Below, in pieces: positions 25,325-34,196 of a stretch of 64,000 nucleotides of DNA. The DNA is from Naasia sp. SYSU D00057 (GTDB lineage Bacteria > Actinomycetota > Actinomycetes > Actinomycetales > Microbacteriaceae), in NCBI RefSeq assembly GCF_017916505.1, contig NZ_JAFMSZ010000003.1, positions 186,001 to 250,000 on the forward strand. The letters are read 5' to 3'. Every line of letters starts with the position of its first letter. The first letter of the stretch is position 1. The position numbers and the translations under genes are program-made. A model generated the notes under the pieces. The model saw only the letters and a program-made list of their open reading frames with translations. It searched no databases and had not been told where the DNA came from.

Positions 25325-26059
25325 TCAGTGCACCGGCGTGAGCAGCGGCGTTCGCCGGTACAGGTCGATCGAGACCACCGCGAGCCAGGTCCAGGCCAGG
25401 ATGACCGCGGCCCAGAAGCCCACCACCACCGCGGGCGAGGCGGAGCCGCTCGCGATGCCGACGAACGCGACCAGGAACACGACGCCGGTGATGCGGGAGA
25501 ACCACGCCATGCCGCCCCGATCCTGAGCGCGGTAGTGGCGGGCGAGGACGAGGCACGCGGCGATGAGGCAGGCGAACCCGAACGCGCCGAAGACGAGGTG
25601 GCCGAGTCCGCCGATCGTGGCCTCGGCGGGCGGTCCATCCGGAGTGCCCCGGGGGAAGCCGTTCATCGGGTCGGCGACGAAGACCCCCGCACCGACGAGT
25701 CCCATCCCATAGCCGGCGAGCAGCCGCGGGCACCACGCCGAGCCGGGACCGCGACCGAGCACGCGGAGCGACCGAGCCATGCCGACCGCCGCCGCGATGG
25801 TCATCAGCCCGGTGAGGACGAGGTTCGCGATCTGCACCCAGCCGAAGGCGCCGTTCGCGAGCAGACTAAGGTCATGCCGGGTGAGGTCGAAGCCGTCGCG
25901 CAGCGCCGCCTGGACGAGGCCGACCCCGACGTAGAACGGTCCGGCGACCACTCCGTAGCCGAGGAGGGAGCGGGTGACGGCGGCGAAGCGGTCGGCGTCG
26001 CCGCGACCCACCAGCGGGCTCCCCGACGGGCCCGTCGGCCGGATCCCGGTCGCGCTCAT
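25325..26059 (-). CDS. DUF998-type membrane protein
   Basis: 244 residues with about six hydrophobic spans and a short cytoplasmic N-terminus. The pattern [21 protein letters not shown] and the loop [15 protein letters not shown] are typical of DUF998. The function of the family is unknown. The ATG overlaps the stop of the upstream DUF4287 gene (ATGA), so they are co-translated. Confidence 0.8.
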   Translation of the reverse strand: MSATGIRPTGPSGSPLVGRGDADRFAAVTRSLLGYGVVAGPFYVGVGLVQAALRDGFDLTRHDLSLLANGAFGWVQIANLVLTGLMTIAAAVGMARSLRVLGRGPGSAWCPRLLAGYGMGLVGAGVFVADPMNGFPRGTPDGPPAEATIGGLGHLVFGAFGFACLIAACLVLARHYRAQDRGGMAWFSRITGVVFLVAFVGIASGSASPAVVVGFWAAVILAWTWLAVVSIDLYRRTPLLTPVH

Positions 26060-26358
26060 CGGTCCGCCTCCGTCCGGTCGCGGTTGGCGATGCCGTCGAC
26101 GCGCAGTGTCGCCGACTCGTCGCGGTGCGCTCCGGTGCTGCCGACGTGCTTGTCGCTGATCTGAGTGCCGTTCTTGAGGACGGAGAAGAACGCCATCGCG
26201 TGGCCGCGGCCGACGCCGTAGTCGGTGGCGAGCCACTCGACGATCACGGCGGCCTTCGTGCCCGAGTCGTAGCCGCGCTCGGCGGCCTCGTCGAGCAGCT
26301 CGGCGGGCGTCTTGCCGGTCTTCTTCTCGAGCGCGTCGAGATATGCCTGGAAGGACAT
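26056..26358 (-). CDS. DUF4287 domain protein
   Basis: 100 residues. The core MSFQAYLDALEKKTGKTPAE continues to the YGVGRGHAMAF helix, typical of this small helical family. It is often found as a single-domain protein or fused to DUF5655-type domains. Function unknown. It stands in an operon-like row with the RibD-like reductase (38 bp upstream) and the DUF998 protein. Confidence 0.85.
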   Translation of the reverse strand: MSFQAYLDALEKKTGKTPAELLDEAAERGYDSGTKAAVIVEWLATDYGVGRGHAMAFFSVLKNGTQISDKHVGSTGAHRDESATLRVDGIANRDRTEADR

Positions 26359-26396
26359 GAAATGCTCCTGGTCGGATTCGGGGGACGGGTCGGGGG

Positions 26397-26945
26397 TCAG
26401 GCGGCGGCGGGCCGGTAGCGGAGATGCAGGACACCGTTCGGCAGCGTCTCGCTCGACTCGAGCTCAAGATTCGCCGAGTCGCCGTCCTCGAACAGGCGCT
26501 GTCCGCGGCCGACGGCGAGCGGGTGCACGAGCAGGTTGAGCTCGTCGAGGAGACCCTCCGCGAGCAGCCAGCGGACGGTGGTGGCCGAGCCGGACATGGC
26601 GATGTCCCCCTCGCCCTGCTCCTTCAGAGCGCGGATCCGCTCGGCGACATCGTCGGTGACCGCCGTCGAGTTCGTCCACACCGGCTCCTCGAGCGGCCGG
26701 CTGGTGAGCACGTACTTCTCCACCCCGTTGAGCTGGGCGGCGAACGGGTCGTCCGCGTCCTGGTTCGGCCAGAAGGCCGCCCACTCGTCGTAGCCCTTGC
26801 GCCCGAGCAGCATCGCGGTCGCCGACCCCATGCCGGCGTCGACGGCGGCGCCCATCTCGTCGCTGAAGTAGGGGAAGTGCCACTCGTGGGGCGCCTCCAC
26901 GACGCCGTCGAGGCTGATGAAGAAGTTGGAGACGATCTTGCGCAT
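26397..26945 (-). CDS. Dihydrofolate reductase family protein (RibD-like)
   Basis: 182 residues beginning MRKIVSNFFISLDGVVEAPH, with LLGRKGYDEWAAFWP and MSGSATTVRWLL in the NADPH-binding positions and PLAVGRGQRLFEDG near the end. It is of the same stand-alone reductase class as the protein at 12939-13574 but clearly diverged from it. Substrate unknown. It is the first gene of a row with DUF4287 and DUF998 genes. Confidence 0.87.
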   Translation of the reverse strand: MRKIVSNFFISLDGVVEAPHEWHFPYFSDEMGAAVDAGMGSATAMLLGRKGYDEWAAFWPNQDADDPFAAQLNGVEKYVLTSRPLEEPVWTNSTAVTDDVAERIRALKEQGEGDIAMSGSATTVRWLLAEGLLDELNLLVHPLAVGRGQRLFEDGDSANLELESSETLPNGVLHLRYRPAAA

Positions 26946-27072
26946 CGGGGGGTTCCTTCGTTCGGTCGGGAAGTGCGGTCACACTTACGACGGAGGCCGT
27001 CCGCGGAACTGGTCGGCCGGATCCGATCTTTTTCCGCCGACCAGTTCGGGGCCGCCGATCCGTCGTGATGGT

Positions 27073-27321
27073 GTGAGCCGTCCTGGGCCCGGAGAGCTGG
27101 TGGTGCACTGCTCGGTGCGCGACGCAGCGGGCACCCTTCTCGAGCGCGTGCTCCTGTGCGCGCCCGCCGGTGCTCCTGCCTCCGGCGTCCTCGCGCATGT
27201 GCTCGGCCGATCGCTCGTGGAGCGGCGGCGAGGTCGCCGCCTCGAGGTCGACGGCCCGCCCGAGGTCGTCGCGCTGCTCGCGCTCACCGGGCTCGGCGAC
27301 CTGGGCGACGTCAGGCGCTGA
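27073..27321 (+). CDS. Hypothetical protein, 82 residues
   Basis: The GTG at 27073 opens a frame reading MSRPGPGELVVHCSVRDAAG with good codon bias, ending 11 bp inside the convergent sigma factor gene. No ribosome binding site or strong -10 box is seen, and no family is recognised. It may be a chance frame. Confidence 0.35.
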   Translation: MSRPGPGELVVHCSVRDAAGTLLERVLLCAPAGAPASGVLAHVLGRSLVERRRGRRLEVDGPPEVVALLALTGLGDLGDVRR

Positions 27322-28279
27322 GGGCGTCGGGGAGCCCGAACGCGCCGAACAGCGTCGTATCGAGGAAGTGGTGGATCGCGGCAATGCGACCGTCCCGCAC
27401 CTCGAGCAGGTGGATCGCGAACGGCTCCCACCGGTCCGCGCTGACCGGGTGGTAGACGGCCACGGCCGGGCCGCCGTTCGCGCGGGTGGGCAGCACCTTC
27501 GAGCCGCGGCACACGGTGCCGGGCCCGTTCCACCACTGCTCGATCTGGTCCGCGCCCCGCAGCCAGAAGGCGAAGGGCGGCATGGTGAACGCCGCATCCT
27601 GCTGCAGCAGCCCGACGAGCGCCTGCACGTCGTAGGCCTCGAAGGCGGAGACGTAGTCGTCGAGCAGCGTGCGGTCGCCGTCGTCGAGTGGGCGGCCGGG
27701 CTGCGTGGCCTCCCGCTGCCGCATGGTCGAGCGCGCCCTCGCGAGCGAGCTCGTGACGGCGTCGACGCTGACGCCGAGCAGCTCGGCCGTCTCGGCCGCC
27801 GACCACTGCAGCACCTCCCGGAGCAGCAGCACCGCCCGCTGCTGGGCGGGCAGGTGGGCGAGCGCCGTCACGAATGCGAGCCGGACCGTCTCTCGCTGCA
27901 CCGCGATGTCCGCGGGGTCGGCCGAGTCGGGAAGCACCTTCCCATCAGGCACCGGCTCGATCCACCGCGTCGACTCCATGGGAGACCCGATGTCGGTGAC
28001 CTCGGTCACCGCCCCCGGTCCGGTGAGGTCCATCGGCAGCGCCCGACGTTGAGCGGAGCGCGTCATGTCGATGCACACGTTGGTCGCAATGCGGTACAGC
28101 CACGACTTGAGCGACGCCCGGCCCTCGAACCCGCGCTCGCCCTGCCAGGCGCGCAGCATCGTCTCCTGGACGGCGTCCTCGGCCTCCGCCGACGAGCCGA
28201 GCATGCGGTAGCAGTGCGCCGTCAGCTCGCGCCGGTACCGGGCGGCCTCCTCGACGACGCCGCCCACGGTCTGCTCCAT
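27311..28279 (-). CDS. ECF-type sigma factor with C-terminal SnoaL-like domain
   Basis: 322 residues from the ATG at 28279; TACGAT at 28286-28291 ends 6 nt upstream (leaderless). Region 2 (about 10-80, YRMLGSSAEAEDAVQETMLRAW) and region 4 (about 135-190, LPAQQRAVLLLREVLQWSAAETAELL) are intact. A SnoaL-like NTF2 domain (about 205-320) replaces a separate anti-sigma factor, as in the ECF41/ECF56-like groups where the fused domain controls activity. No anti-sigma gene is next to it. The signal is unknown. Confidence 0.88.
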   Translation of the reverse strand: MEQTVGGVVEEAARYRRELTAHCYRMLGSSAEAEDAVQETMLRAWQGERGFEGRASLKSWLYRIATNVCIDMTRSAQRRALPMDLTGPGAVTEVTDIGSPMESTRWIEPVPDGKVLPDSADPADIAVQRETVRLAFVTALAHLPAQQRAVLLLREVLQWSAAETAELLGVSVDAVTSSLARARSTMRQREATQPGRPLDDGDRTLLDDYVSAFEAYDVQALVGLLQQDAAFTMPPFAFWLRGADQIEQWWNGPGTVCRGSKVLPTRANGGPAVAVYHPVSADRWEPFAIHLLEVRDGRIAAIHHFLDTTLFGAFGLPDALSA

Positions 28280-28357
28280 GGCCACATCGTAGGGGGAGGC
28301 ACAGCGCGGCCGGCGCCCGACGACGCCGGCCGGCCGCCCTTCGCTCAACGAGGAGAG

Positions 28358-28466
28358 GGGGTGTGGCGGTATCCCCCCGGACCCGCCACACCCCGGGAGT
28401 GCGGTGGGACCCGAACCCACCGCACTCCTGGTGCACGCGGCGGCACCCGAAGCCGCCGCGTGCACC
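28358..28466 (-). terminator. Three tandem hairpins after the chaplin-like gene
   Basis: The stems are 28430-28444/28452-28466 (15 bp), 28396-28408/28416-28428 (13 bp) and 28358-28369/28383-28394 (12 bp), all perfect and separated by one base. The first two share the identical 7-nt loop ACCCGAA (TTCGGGT on the minus strand) although their stems differ. They begin 14 bp after the stop codon of the chaplin-like gene. No long T-run follows. Confidence 0.75.
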
Positions 28467-28480
28467 GCGGAGAGCTGCAG

Positions 28481-29821
28481 CTAGCTCATCCGCTTCCGCA
28501 GGACCAGCGCAGCCCCGGCCAGGGTGAGGAGCACACCCAGGGCGAGGGACAGGACGCCGGTCGTCGAACTTCCCGGAATCGGCGCGGTCGTCGACGCGTG
28601 CTCCATCGTGCACGCGGCGGCGTCGTCCGACCCGGCGCCGGAGCCGTGGTGCGATGACTCACGCGGAGTCACCGGCGGCGCCCCGCCGCCGACGGTTCCG
28701 GAGTAGCAGGCGGCGCCGTTCGTGACGCTGCTCCCCGCACCCATGCCCGCTTCGACACCGACGACCACCACCGCGTCGCCGCGGATCCCGAAAGGCGGAA
28801 CCGCGGAACCGGGGCGGCCGTCGACCGGTGCACCCGGGGTGGCCGGGGCGCCGGGCGTGGTCGGGGAGCCTGGCGAGGTCGGCGCGCCCGGGATGGTCGG
28901 GGAGCCGACCGTCCCGACGTCGATGCCGAGCCCGCCGCCGTGCAGGGGCGGGTGCGGCAGCACGGACGGAGCGGCACCGAGCAGGCCGATGCCGTTGCCG
29001 GCGATCGTCAGAGGAGCGTGCAGGACCGGCAGGAGCTGGTTGCCGCCGAGGAGGCTTCCGCGCCCGTCCGAGGTCGCAGCGCCAGGAGTCGCGGCGTGCG
29101 ACGTGCCCGGTACGACGCGCACCGGACGAGCCTCCGCGTCGCGGAGGATGCCGAGGGCGTTGCCGGCGACCGTGACGGGGATGCGCAGGTCAGGCGCGAC
29201 CTGGTTGCCCCCGAGGAGGCTCCCCCGTCCGTCGGTGGTGAGGTCGTGTCCGGTCGGTGCGGTGCCCGCGGGGGCTGCCTGCCCCTGCTCGGCGGTCGCG
29301 TCCCCGAGCACGCTGACGGCGTTGCCGCCGACGGAAACGGGGGAGGCCAGGTTCGGCGCGATCTGATTGCCGCCCGCCAGGCTCCCGGAGCCGTCGGTCT
29401 CCGCGGCGGTCCCGGTCGGGGGAACCGGCTGAGCCGTTCCGGCAGGGGCGGATCCGGCGTCGGCGTCCCCGAGCACGCTGACGCTGTTGCCCGAGACGGT
29501 GATCGGCACGCTGACGACCGGGGCGATCTGGTTGCCGCCCAGGACGCTGCCGGTCCCGTCCGTGGTCGGGCCGGAGCCGACGGGACCGGCTCCGCCGGTG
29601 GACGAGCCGCCGGTGGCCGCCGTCGTGGTGGCGTTACCGAGGACGGCGACGGCGTTGTCGACGACGTCGACGGGCGCGCTGACCATCGGGAGCAGCTGAT
29701 TGCCGCCGCCGACGCTGTGCGATCCGTCCGTCTCGGCGGCGGTCGCCGCCGACACTCCGGCGACGCTGAGGCCGCCCGTCACGAGGACGAAGAGCAGTCC
29801 TCGGTATCCGATTCTCGACAT
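28481..29821 (-). CDS. Chaplin-repeat cell-surface protein (five repeats, C-terminal anchor)
   Basis: 446 residues from the ATG at 29821 (AGGAG 8 nt upstream; the ATG at 29827 is too close). A signal peptide (1-29) is followed by five chaplin-like repeats at about 31-64, 87-120, 142-175, 195-229 and 251-284. Each contains GGNQ, a P-[IV]-x-V pattern, a second GN (DN in the first) and usually VLGDA, joined by Ala/Pro/Gly/Thr linkers. A Pro/Gly repeat region and a His/Asp/Cys stretch precede a hydrophobic span (about 423-441) and RKR tail, the layout of a wall-sorted protein, but no canonical LPxTG is visible. Chaplins form amphipathic amyloid coats on Streptomyces aerial hyphae. Confidence 0.87.
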   Translation of the reverse strand: MSRIGYRGLLFVLVTGGLSVAGVSAATAAETDGSHSVGGGNQLLPMVSAPVDVVDNAVAVLGNATTTAATGGSSTGGAGPVGSGPTTDGTGSVLGGNQIAPVVSVPITVSGNSVSVLGDADAGSAPAGTAQPVPPTGTAAETDGSGSLAGGNQIAPNLASPVSVGGNAVSVLGDATAEQGQAAPAGTAPTGHDLTTDGRGSLLGGNQVAPDLRIPVTVAGNALGILRDAEARPVRVVPGTSHAATPGAATSDGRGSLLGGNQLLPVLHAPLTIAGNGIGLLGAAPSVLPHPPLHGGGLGIDVGTVGSPTIPGAPTSPGSPTTPGAPATPGAPVDGRPGSAVPPFGIRGDAVVVVGVEAGMGAGSSVTNGAACYSGTVGGGAPPVTPRESSHHGSGAGSDDAAACTMEHASTTAPIPGSSTTGVLSLALGVLLTLAGAALVLRKRMS

Positions 29822-29910
29822 GGTCATGTCTCCTGCTTCTCTTTCGACTGATGGGATTGGCCCGCCGGAGGCGGGCAGCGCGTCCGAGCGCGAGGCGCTC
29901 GGCAGGGCCG

Positions 29911-30750
29911 TCAGTCGGGAGAGGAGGAGAGGTCGCCGGCGGGGTCCGGAAGGACCGTAGCGACGGAGCGGAAGCGGATCGCTGCGCCGGCGAGGGCGGG
30001 CGGCAGGGTCGGAGGAAGAGCGGCGTGGAGCGCGGGCTGCGGGGTCGACTGGCCCGCCCCCTGGGTGGGCGCGGGAGCGCCCTCGGTCAGCGGGGCCACG
30101 GGCGACTCGTTCAGGGGCGCCGAAGTGGGGACGGCGACCGCGACGGGTGCGGGAGCAGCAGCGGAGCCGGCTGCCGGAGCCGGGCGCACAGGGCCGTCGA
30201 CGACGGAGAGCGCAGCCGCGGCCTCCGGCACCGTCGAGGTGTTCGGCGCCGCTTCCGGTGCCGACGCGGCCGTCATGCCGCCCCCGGCCGACGGGACCGA
30301 CGGAGAGGAGGGCTGAGCGGGAAGCGGGAGCGGGGTGGGCAGCACCTCGGTGGGTAGGTCGCGGACGTCCGTGAGCACCGCGGGAACGGTCTCGTCGAGG
30401 AGGTGCTCGACGGGGGGAACCGCCGCGACCACGGGCTGCACGACCGCGGGGACCGCGTCGGCGACCGCCTCGACGCTGCCGAGGGCGTCGCCGGCGGCGA
30501 GGGCGTCGGCGACGAGGGGCACTGCTCCCGTCGTGGCGTCCAACGCGGGCACGAGCGCGTCCTCGACGACCGGGACCGCGAGAATCGCGCCCGAGTCCGT
30601 GTCGGCAGTCGGGTTCTCGGAGGCCGTGGCCGCGGTGGAGCCGAGGATCATCGCGGCCAAGGCCCAGGCTCCGGACAGGGCGAGGGCGCACAGGAGCAGG
30701 CGCAGCACCCGCCTCGTGTACCCCTCGGCCCCTGCGTCCACTGCTCTCAC
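29911..30750 (-). CDS. Secreted Ala/Pro-rich protein of unknown function
   Basis: 279 residues from the GTG at 30750; a GTG about 45 nt downstream would also keep the signal peptide (LRLLLCALALSGAWALAAM). The mature part is low-complexity Ala/Pro/Val: the first half repeats AVP, ALV and VEDALVPAL-like stretches, the second half Pro/Ser/Ala linkers. No catalytic motif or anchor is seen. It lies 89 bp upstream of the chaplin-like gene in the same direction, so it may be a secreted partner or scaffold of that surface layer. Confidence 0.7.
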   Translation of the reverse strand: MRAVDAGAEGYTRRVLRLLLCALALSGAWALAAMILGSTAATASENPTADTDSGAILAVPVVEDALVPALDATTGAVPLVADALAAGDALGSVEAVADAVPAVVQPVVAAVPPVEHLLDETVPAVLTDVRDLPTEVLPTPLPLPAQPSSPSVPSAGGGMTAASAPEAAPNTSTVPEAAAALSVVDGPVRPAPAAGSAAAPAPVAVAVPTSAPLNESPVAPLTEGAPAPTQGAGQSTPQPALHAALPPTLPPALAGAAIRFRSVATVLPDPAGDLSSSPD

Positions 30751-30776
30751 CCCCCGGTGTTCCGCGTGTCCGGGAA

Positions 30777-30805
30777 AGATATGCCCCCGCAGAACGGTTT
30801 GTCTA
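30777..30805 (-). promoter_or_regulatory. Possible promoter of the Ala/Pro-rich protein and chaplin genes
   Basis: On the minus strand TAGACA (30805-30800) and ATATCT (30782-30777) are 17 bp apart, about 27 bp before the start codon. The rest of 30806-30939 holds nothing recognisable. Confidence 0.4.
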
Positions 30806-30939
30806 CCCCTCCGGTCCCGACCTTGTTTCCCGAAGCGGAATGCAGCAGGGCCCGTATGCGTCGGGAGCGATGCGCTCCGCGTGGGGGCGAACGACCGGAA
30901 GCCGACCCGTCCGACGGCTTCGATCGACCATCCGGGCGG

Positions 30940-32373
30940 TCAGCACCAGCTCGGCAGGAAGCCGTTCATGCCGCCCACCGTCGCTCCGGTGGCGATGTCG
31001 AGGATCACCGTCGACATGCCGATCGACGCGGGCACGTTGGGGTAGCCGTCCGGTGACGGGTCGCCGTCGACCAGCTCCACGGCGAGGTGGTGTCCGTTCG
31101 GGGAGACGCACATCGACCGGATCTCGGTCTCCTCGGCGACCGGCTCGTACACGACCCGGGCGCCCTCGGTGCCGACGTGGACGACGCGCGGGTTCAGCCG
31201 GGTCGCGCCCGGCGTGTAGTCCGGCGTCATGAGGATCTCGAGGTACTCGTCCGGCCCGAGCACGATCACCTCGCCCGGGTAGTCATCCGGCTGCGAGAAG
31301 TCGGGCGGCAGCTCGAGCAGCGTCGACTCCCCGGTCCCGACGTCGATCGCCGTCGAGCCGTTGGCGTCGGCCACCACGAGGGAGCGGGTTCCGGGGATGA
31401 AGCCGCGCAGCTCCTGGTGCTGACCGAGGGGCACGACTGCGGCCGACACCATCGTGTCGATCAGGTAGAGGTTGAGGTCGGAGGCCTGCGCGACGACGGA
31501 GGTGGTGTCGGGCACGAAGATCCAGTCGAGCACGTCGAGCGGCTGCCCGTCGGGACCGAGCACGGGCCGGCTGATGGGAGAGCCGGCGGTGGGATCGTGG
31601 ACGAAGAGTGTCGTCTGCCGCTCCGGGGTGCCCGCCGGGGGAGTGAAGAGGAACCCGAACAGCTCGGTGACGCCGGAGCCGTGCAGGCGCGTCACGGTGC
31701 CCGTGGTGGGCAGGCCTACGGGACTGGTCGGCCCGCCGCCCGCGGCGGGCGCGGTGACGAGGGAGTTCGTGCCGTCCGCTGCCACTGTGGCGGCGGCGAG
31801 GTGACTTCCGGCGACGGCGTACTCCTGGATGCCGGGCAGGGCGAGCACCTGCGCGGACTCCCCGTCCGAGAGCGCCCGCCGGGTGATGAGGTCGTCGGCG
31901 CCGGTCGCGCCGTTGCGGACGAGGGCGAAGACGTCGGCGTCGGCCGTGGTGAAGTCGGCGACCAGCTCCGAGGTGACGCCCGTTGCGGCGGTGGCGGCGT
32001 CGACCGTGACGGTGTACCGGGTGGCGTAGGGCAGCATCCCGTCGAACGTGATGGTCACGCCCGACTCGTCGCTCGTGACGCGGTGCGGGGCGGCCGGCTC
32101 GACGCGGACGTCCGCGGCCTCGACCGGGGCGAGCCGCTGAGAGGCGCGGAGGACGAGGGACTGCTCGGGCCGCGACACGAGCGCCGACGGGTCGACGGTG
32201 ACGTCGGCGAGGCGCGGCCCCTGCAGCGCGTTCGCGAGCGTGAGGGCGACGACCACCACCGCCAGGGTGACGACGGTGCCGGCCAGCATCCGGGTGTACC
32301 GGACCTGCCGACGGCGCGCGCCGCGGCCCGCATCCGCCCTCGCCCGCTCAGTGGACATGCGCTCAGTAGACAT
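30940..32373 (-). CDS. Membrane-anchored protein with Ig-like and propeller-like regions
   Basis: 477 residues. A short basic cytoplasmic tail and one span (about 30-50) are followed by an Ig-like/SbsA-type segment (about 55-145, VTFDGMLPYATRYTVTV-like). The large beta-rich part has repeated strands such as DVLDWIFVPDTTSVVAQASD and IDVGTGESTLL, suggesting a beta-propeller. It overlaps the TIGR03943 gene by 11 bp. An alternative ATG at 32358 exists because the first 15 nt are nearly duplicated. Function unknown. Confidence 0.7.
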   Translation of the reverse strand: MSTERMSTERARADAGRGARRRQVRYTRMLAGTVVTLAVVVVALTLANALQGPRLADVTVDPSALVSRPEQSLVLRASQRLAPVEAADVRVEPAAPHRVTSDESGVTITFDGMLPYATRYTVTVDAATAATGVTSELVADFTTADADVFALVRNGATGADDLITRRALSDGESAQVLALPGIQEYAVAGSHLAAATVAADGTNSLVTAPAAGGGPTSPVGLPTTGTVTRLHGSGVTELFGFLFTPPAGTPERQTTLFVHDPTAGSPISRPVLGPDGQPLDVLDWIFVPDTTSVVAQASDLNLYLIDTMVSAAVVPLGQHQELRGFIPGTRSLVVADANGSTAIDVGTGESTLLELPPDFSQPDDYPGEVIVLGPDEYLEILMTPDYTPGATRLNPRVVHVGTEGARVVYEPVAEETEIRSMCVSPNGHHLAVELVDGDPSPDGYPNVPASIGMSTVILDIATGATVGGMNGFLPSWC

Positions 32374-33124
32374 ACGGGTCGTCCGGCTGCTCGACCTGCT
32401 CCGTCGCGTCCGGCGTCAGGACGACGCTGGAGTCGACGAGAGGATCCTCGTTCGCCCCGAACGCGCCGGAGATCGACAGCCAGCCGCCGGGCTCGACCTC
32501 GTCCTGCCAGCCCGGCCAGTGCACGGGGATCCCCACCGGCTGAGCGTCGATCGCGCAGTGCGTGATCAGGTAGCGGGACAGGTAGAAGGTGTCCTCGGAC
32601 TCGGCGTCGAGCACGAAGCCGGTGACGTCCGCGGTCTTGCCGGCGAAGAAGCTCTCCGGCAGGTTCTGCCGCAGCAGTCCCGCCCAGTCCTTCACGCTGA
32701 AGCCGGTGCCGTCAGCGCCGGCCAGCTCGAGCGGCTGTACCGCGTCGCCGGTGGCGGAGGCCGCATTGAGCTCGCGGGTTCCCGCGACGCGGGAGGAGAG
32801 GGTGGCGGGGGACAGCACGAGGAGGGCGACGGTCGCCGCGGCCACGATGACCACCCTGCCGGCCGTGGCGAACGGCGAGCGGGCCGTCGACTCGGTCACC
32901 TCCTCGGCGTCGTGCGCGTCCTCGCCGAGCGGGTGCCCCGGCAGGAAGAGCACCGCCGCGACCGCGAGGAGGCCGCCGACGACCGCCATCGTGATCGTGA
33001 AGCCGAAATAGCGCGGGTGCACGTAGAGGTCGAGATCGCCCGTGAGCGCCAGCCAGAGTGTGCCGACCACGGTCAGCAGGGCGAGCGCGAGTCCCGTCCA
33101 GCGCGCGGCGAGGGTGTCAAGCAA
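32363..33124 (-). CDS. TIGR03943 family putative permease subunit (YcgQ-like)
   Basis: 253 residues. Two to three N-terminal spans are followed by a further span and a soluble extracellular domain with the conserved DVTGFVLD, YLSRYLITHCAIDAQPVGI and the tail LVDSSVVLTPDATEQVEQPDDPYVY. This family always pairs with a YraQ/DUF318 permease, which is the next gene and overlaps by 8 bp. In some firmicutes the pair is under zinc (Zur) control. The transported substrate is unproven, and no Zur gene or clear Zur box is visible here. Confidence 0.86.
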   Translation of the reverse strand: MLDTLAARWTGLALALLTVVGTLWLALTGDLDLYVHPRYFGFTITMAVVGGLLAVAAVLFLPGHPLGEDAHDAEEVTESTARSPFATAGRVVIVAAATVALLVLSPATLSSRVAGTRELNAASATGDAVQPLELAGADGTGFSVKDWAGLLRQNLPESFFAGKTADVTGFVLDAESEDTFYLSRYLITHCAIDAQPVGIPVHWPGWQDEVEPGGWLSISGAFGANEDPLVDSSVVLTPDATEQVEQPDDPYVY

Positions 33125-34124
33125 CGAGGTTCACCCCCAGGCCTAGCGCTGCGGCGGAGAGGGCGACGAGCGCGGTGAGGGTGACGAGCGTGCGCGTCGT
33201 GAACGTGGTGCGCAGCAGGGCGAGCATCTTCACGTCGATCATCGGCCCGAACACCAGGAACGCGACGATCGATCCGGGCATGAAGGTCGACCCGAGCGCG
33301 AGGATGAAGAAGGCGTCCACGTTCGAGCAGAGGGCCACCACGAACGCCAGGGCCATCAGGGCGAGCACCGACCAGATCGGGTCGCTGCCGAGCGTCACGA
33401 GGAGGTCGCGGGTCGCGGCGACCTGGATGAGCCCCGCGATCGCGGACCCCACGAAGAGGGCGGGCATGATCGCCGTCGTCTCGGAGCGGAAGAGCGACAG
33501 CGCCTCGAGCATCCGGGGCGTGCGCCCGTGGTCGTGTGGATGCGGCGCCGCGCACGACGCCCGGAAGCCGGGGGTGAGGAGCTGCTCCTGCTGGGGCGCG
33601 TGGCTGAACAGCCAGCCGACGAGGTTCGCGATGACGAGCGCGCCGAGGATGCGGGCGAGGAGGATCCCGTCCTCCCAGCCGAACACCTGGTAGGTGGTGA
33701 CGATCGTGACCGGGTTGAGGATCGGCGCGGCCAGCAGGAACGTCACCGACTCGGAGACGCTCAGTCCGCGCATCATCAGCCCGCGCGCGAGCGGGACGTT
33801 CCCGCACTCGCAGACCGGCAGGAGGATGCCGAGCACCGAGATGGTGAGGCGGCGCGCCGCCGGGTTGCGGGGGAGCACCCGATGCAGCAGCCGTTCCGGC
33901 ACCCACAGCTGCACGACGATCGAGATGAGGATGCCGAGGAACACGAACGGCACCGACTCGATGATGACGCTCAGGGTCAGCGTGACGAAGTCGCTCAGCG
34001 CCTCGGGCAGCGCGTCCGAGGAGGCGGGCGAGAGCAGCCGCACCGCGACGGCGGCGAGCAGGAGCGCCGCGGCGATGACGGTTCCCGTCCGCGCGCGGCT
34101 GCGTCCGCGGGTCAGCGTGCTCAC
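33117..34124 (-). CDS. YraQ/DUF318 family permease (YcgR-like)
   Basis: 335 residues from the GTG at 34124; TAGCCT (34131-34136) ends 6 nt upstream (leaderless). Eight or more spans. The signature PVCECGNVPLARGLM, with paired Cys, and the second motif ALCSNVDAFFILALGS are intact. A His-rich cytoplasmic loop (APHPHDHGRTP) could bind metal. Together with the TIGR03943 protein it probably forms one transporter. Confidence 0.88.
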   Translation of the reverse strand: MSTLTRGRSRARTGTVIAAALLLAAVAVRLLSPASSDALPEALSDFVTLTLSVIIESVPFVFLGILISIVVQLWVPERLLHRVLPRNPAARRLTISVLGILLPVCECGNVPLARGLMMRGLSVSESVTFLLAAPILNPVTIVTTYQVFGWEDGILLARILGALVIANLVGWLFSHAPQQEQLLTPGFRASCAAPHPHDHGRTPRMLEALSLFRSETTAIMPALFVGSAIAGLIQVAATRDLLVTLGSDPIWSVLALMALAFVVALCSNVDAFFILALGSTFMPGSIVAFLVFGPMIDVKMLALLRTTFTTRTLVTLTALVALSAAALGLGVNLVA

Positions 34125-34196
34125 CGGTTCAGGCTACGGGCGCATCCTGCGCGCGGCTGACCGGGCGGAGCCCGCATGTCGTGGCGGACGACCCGG

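Noticed and set aside
28481-30691. Extension of the chaplin-like protein to 736 residues
   Set aside because: The extra N-terminus is a shadow of the Ala/Pro-rich gene; the signal peptide and AGGAG place the start at 29821.
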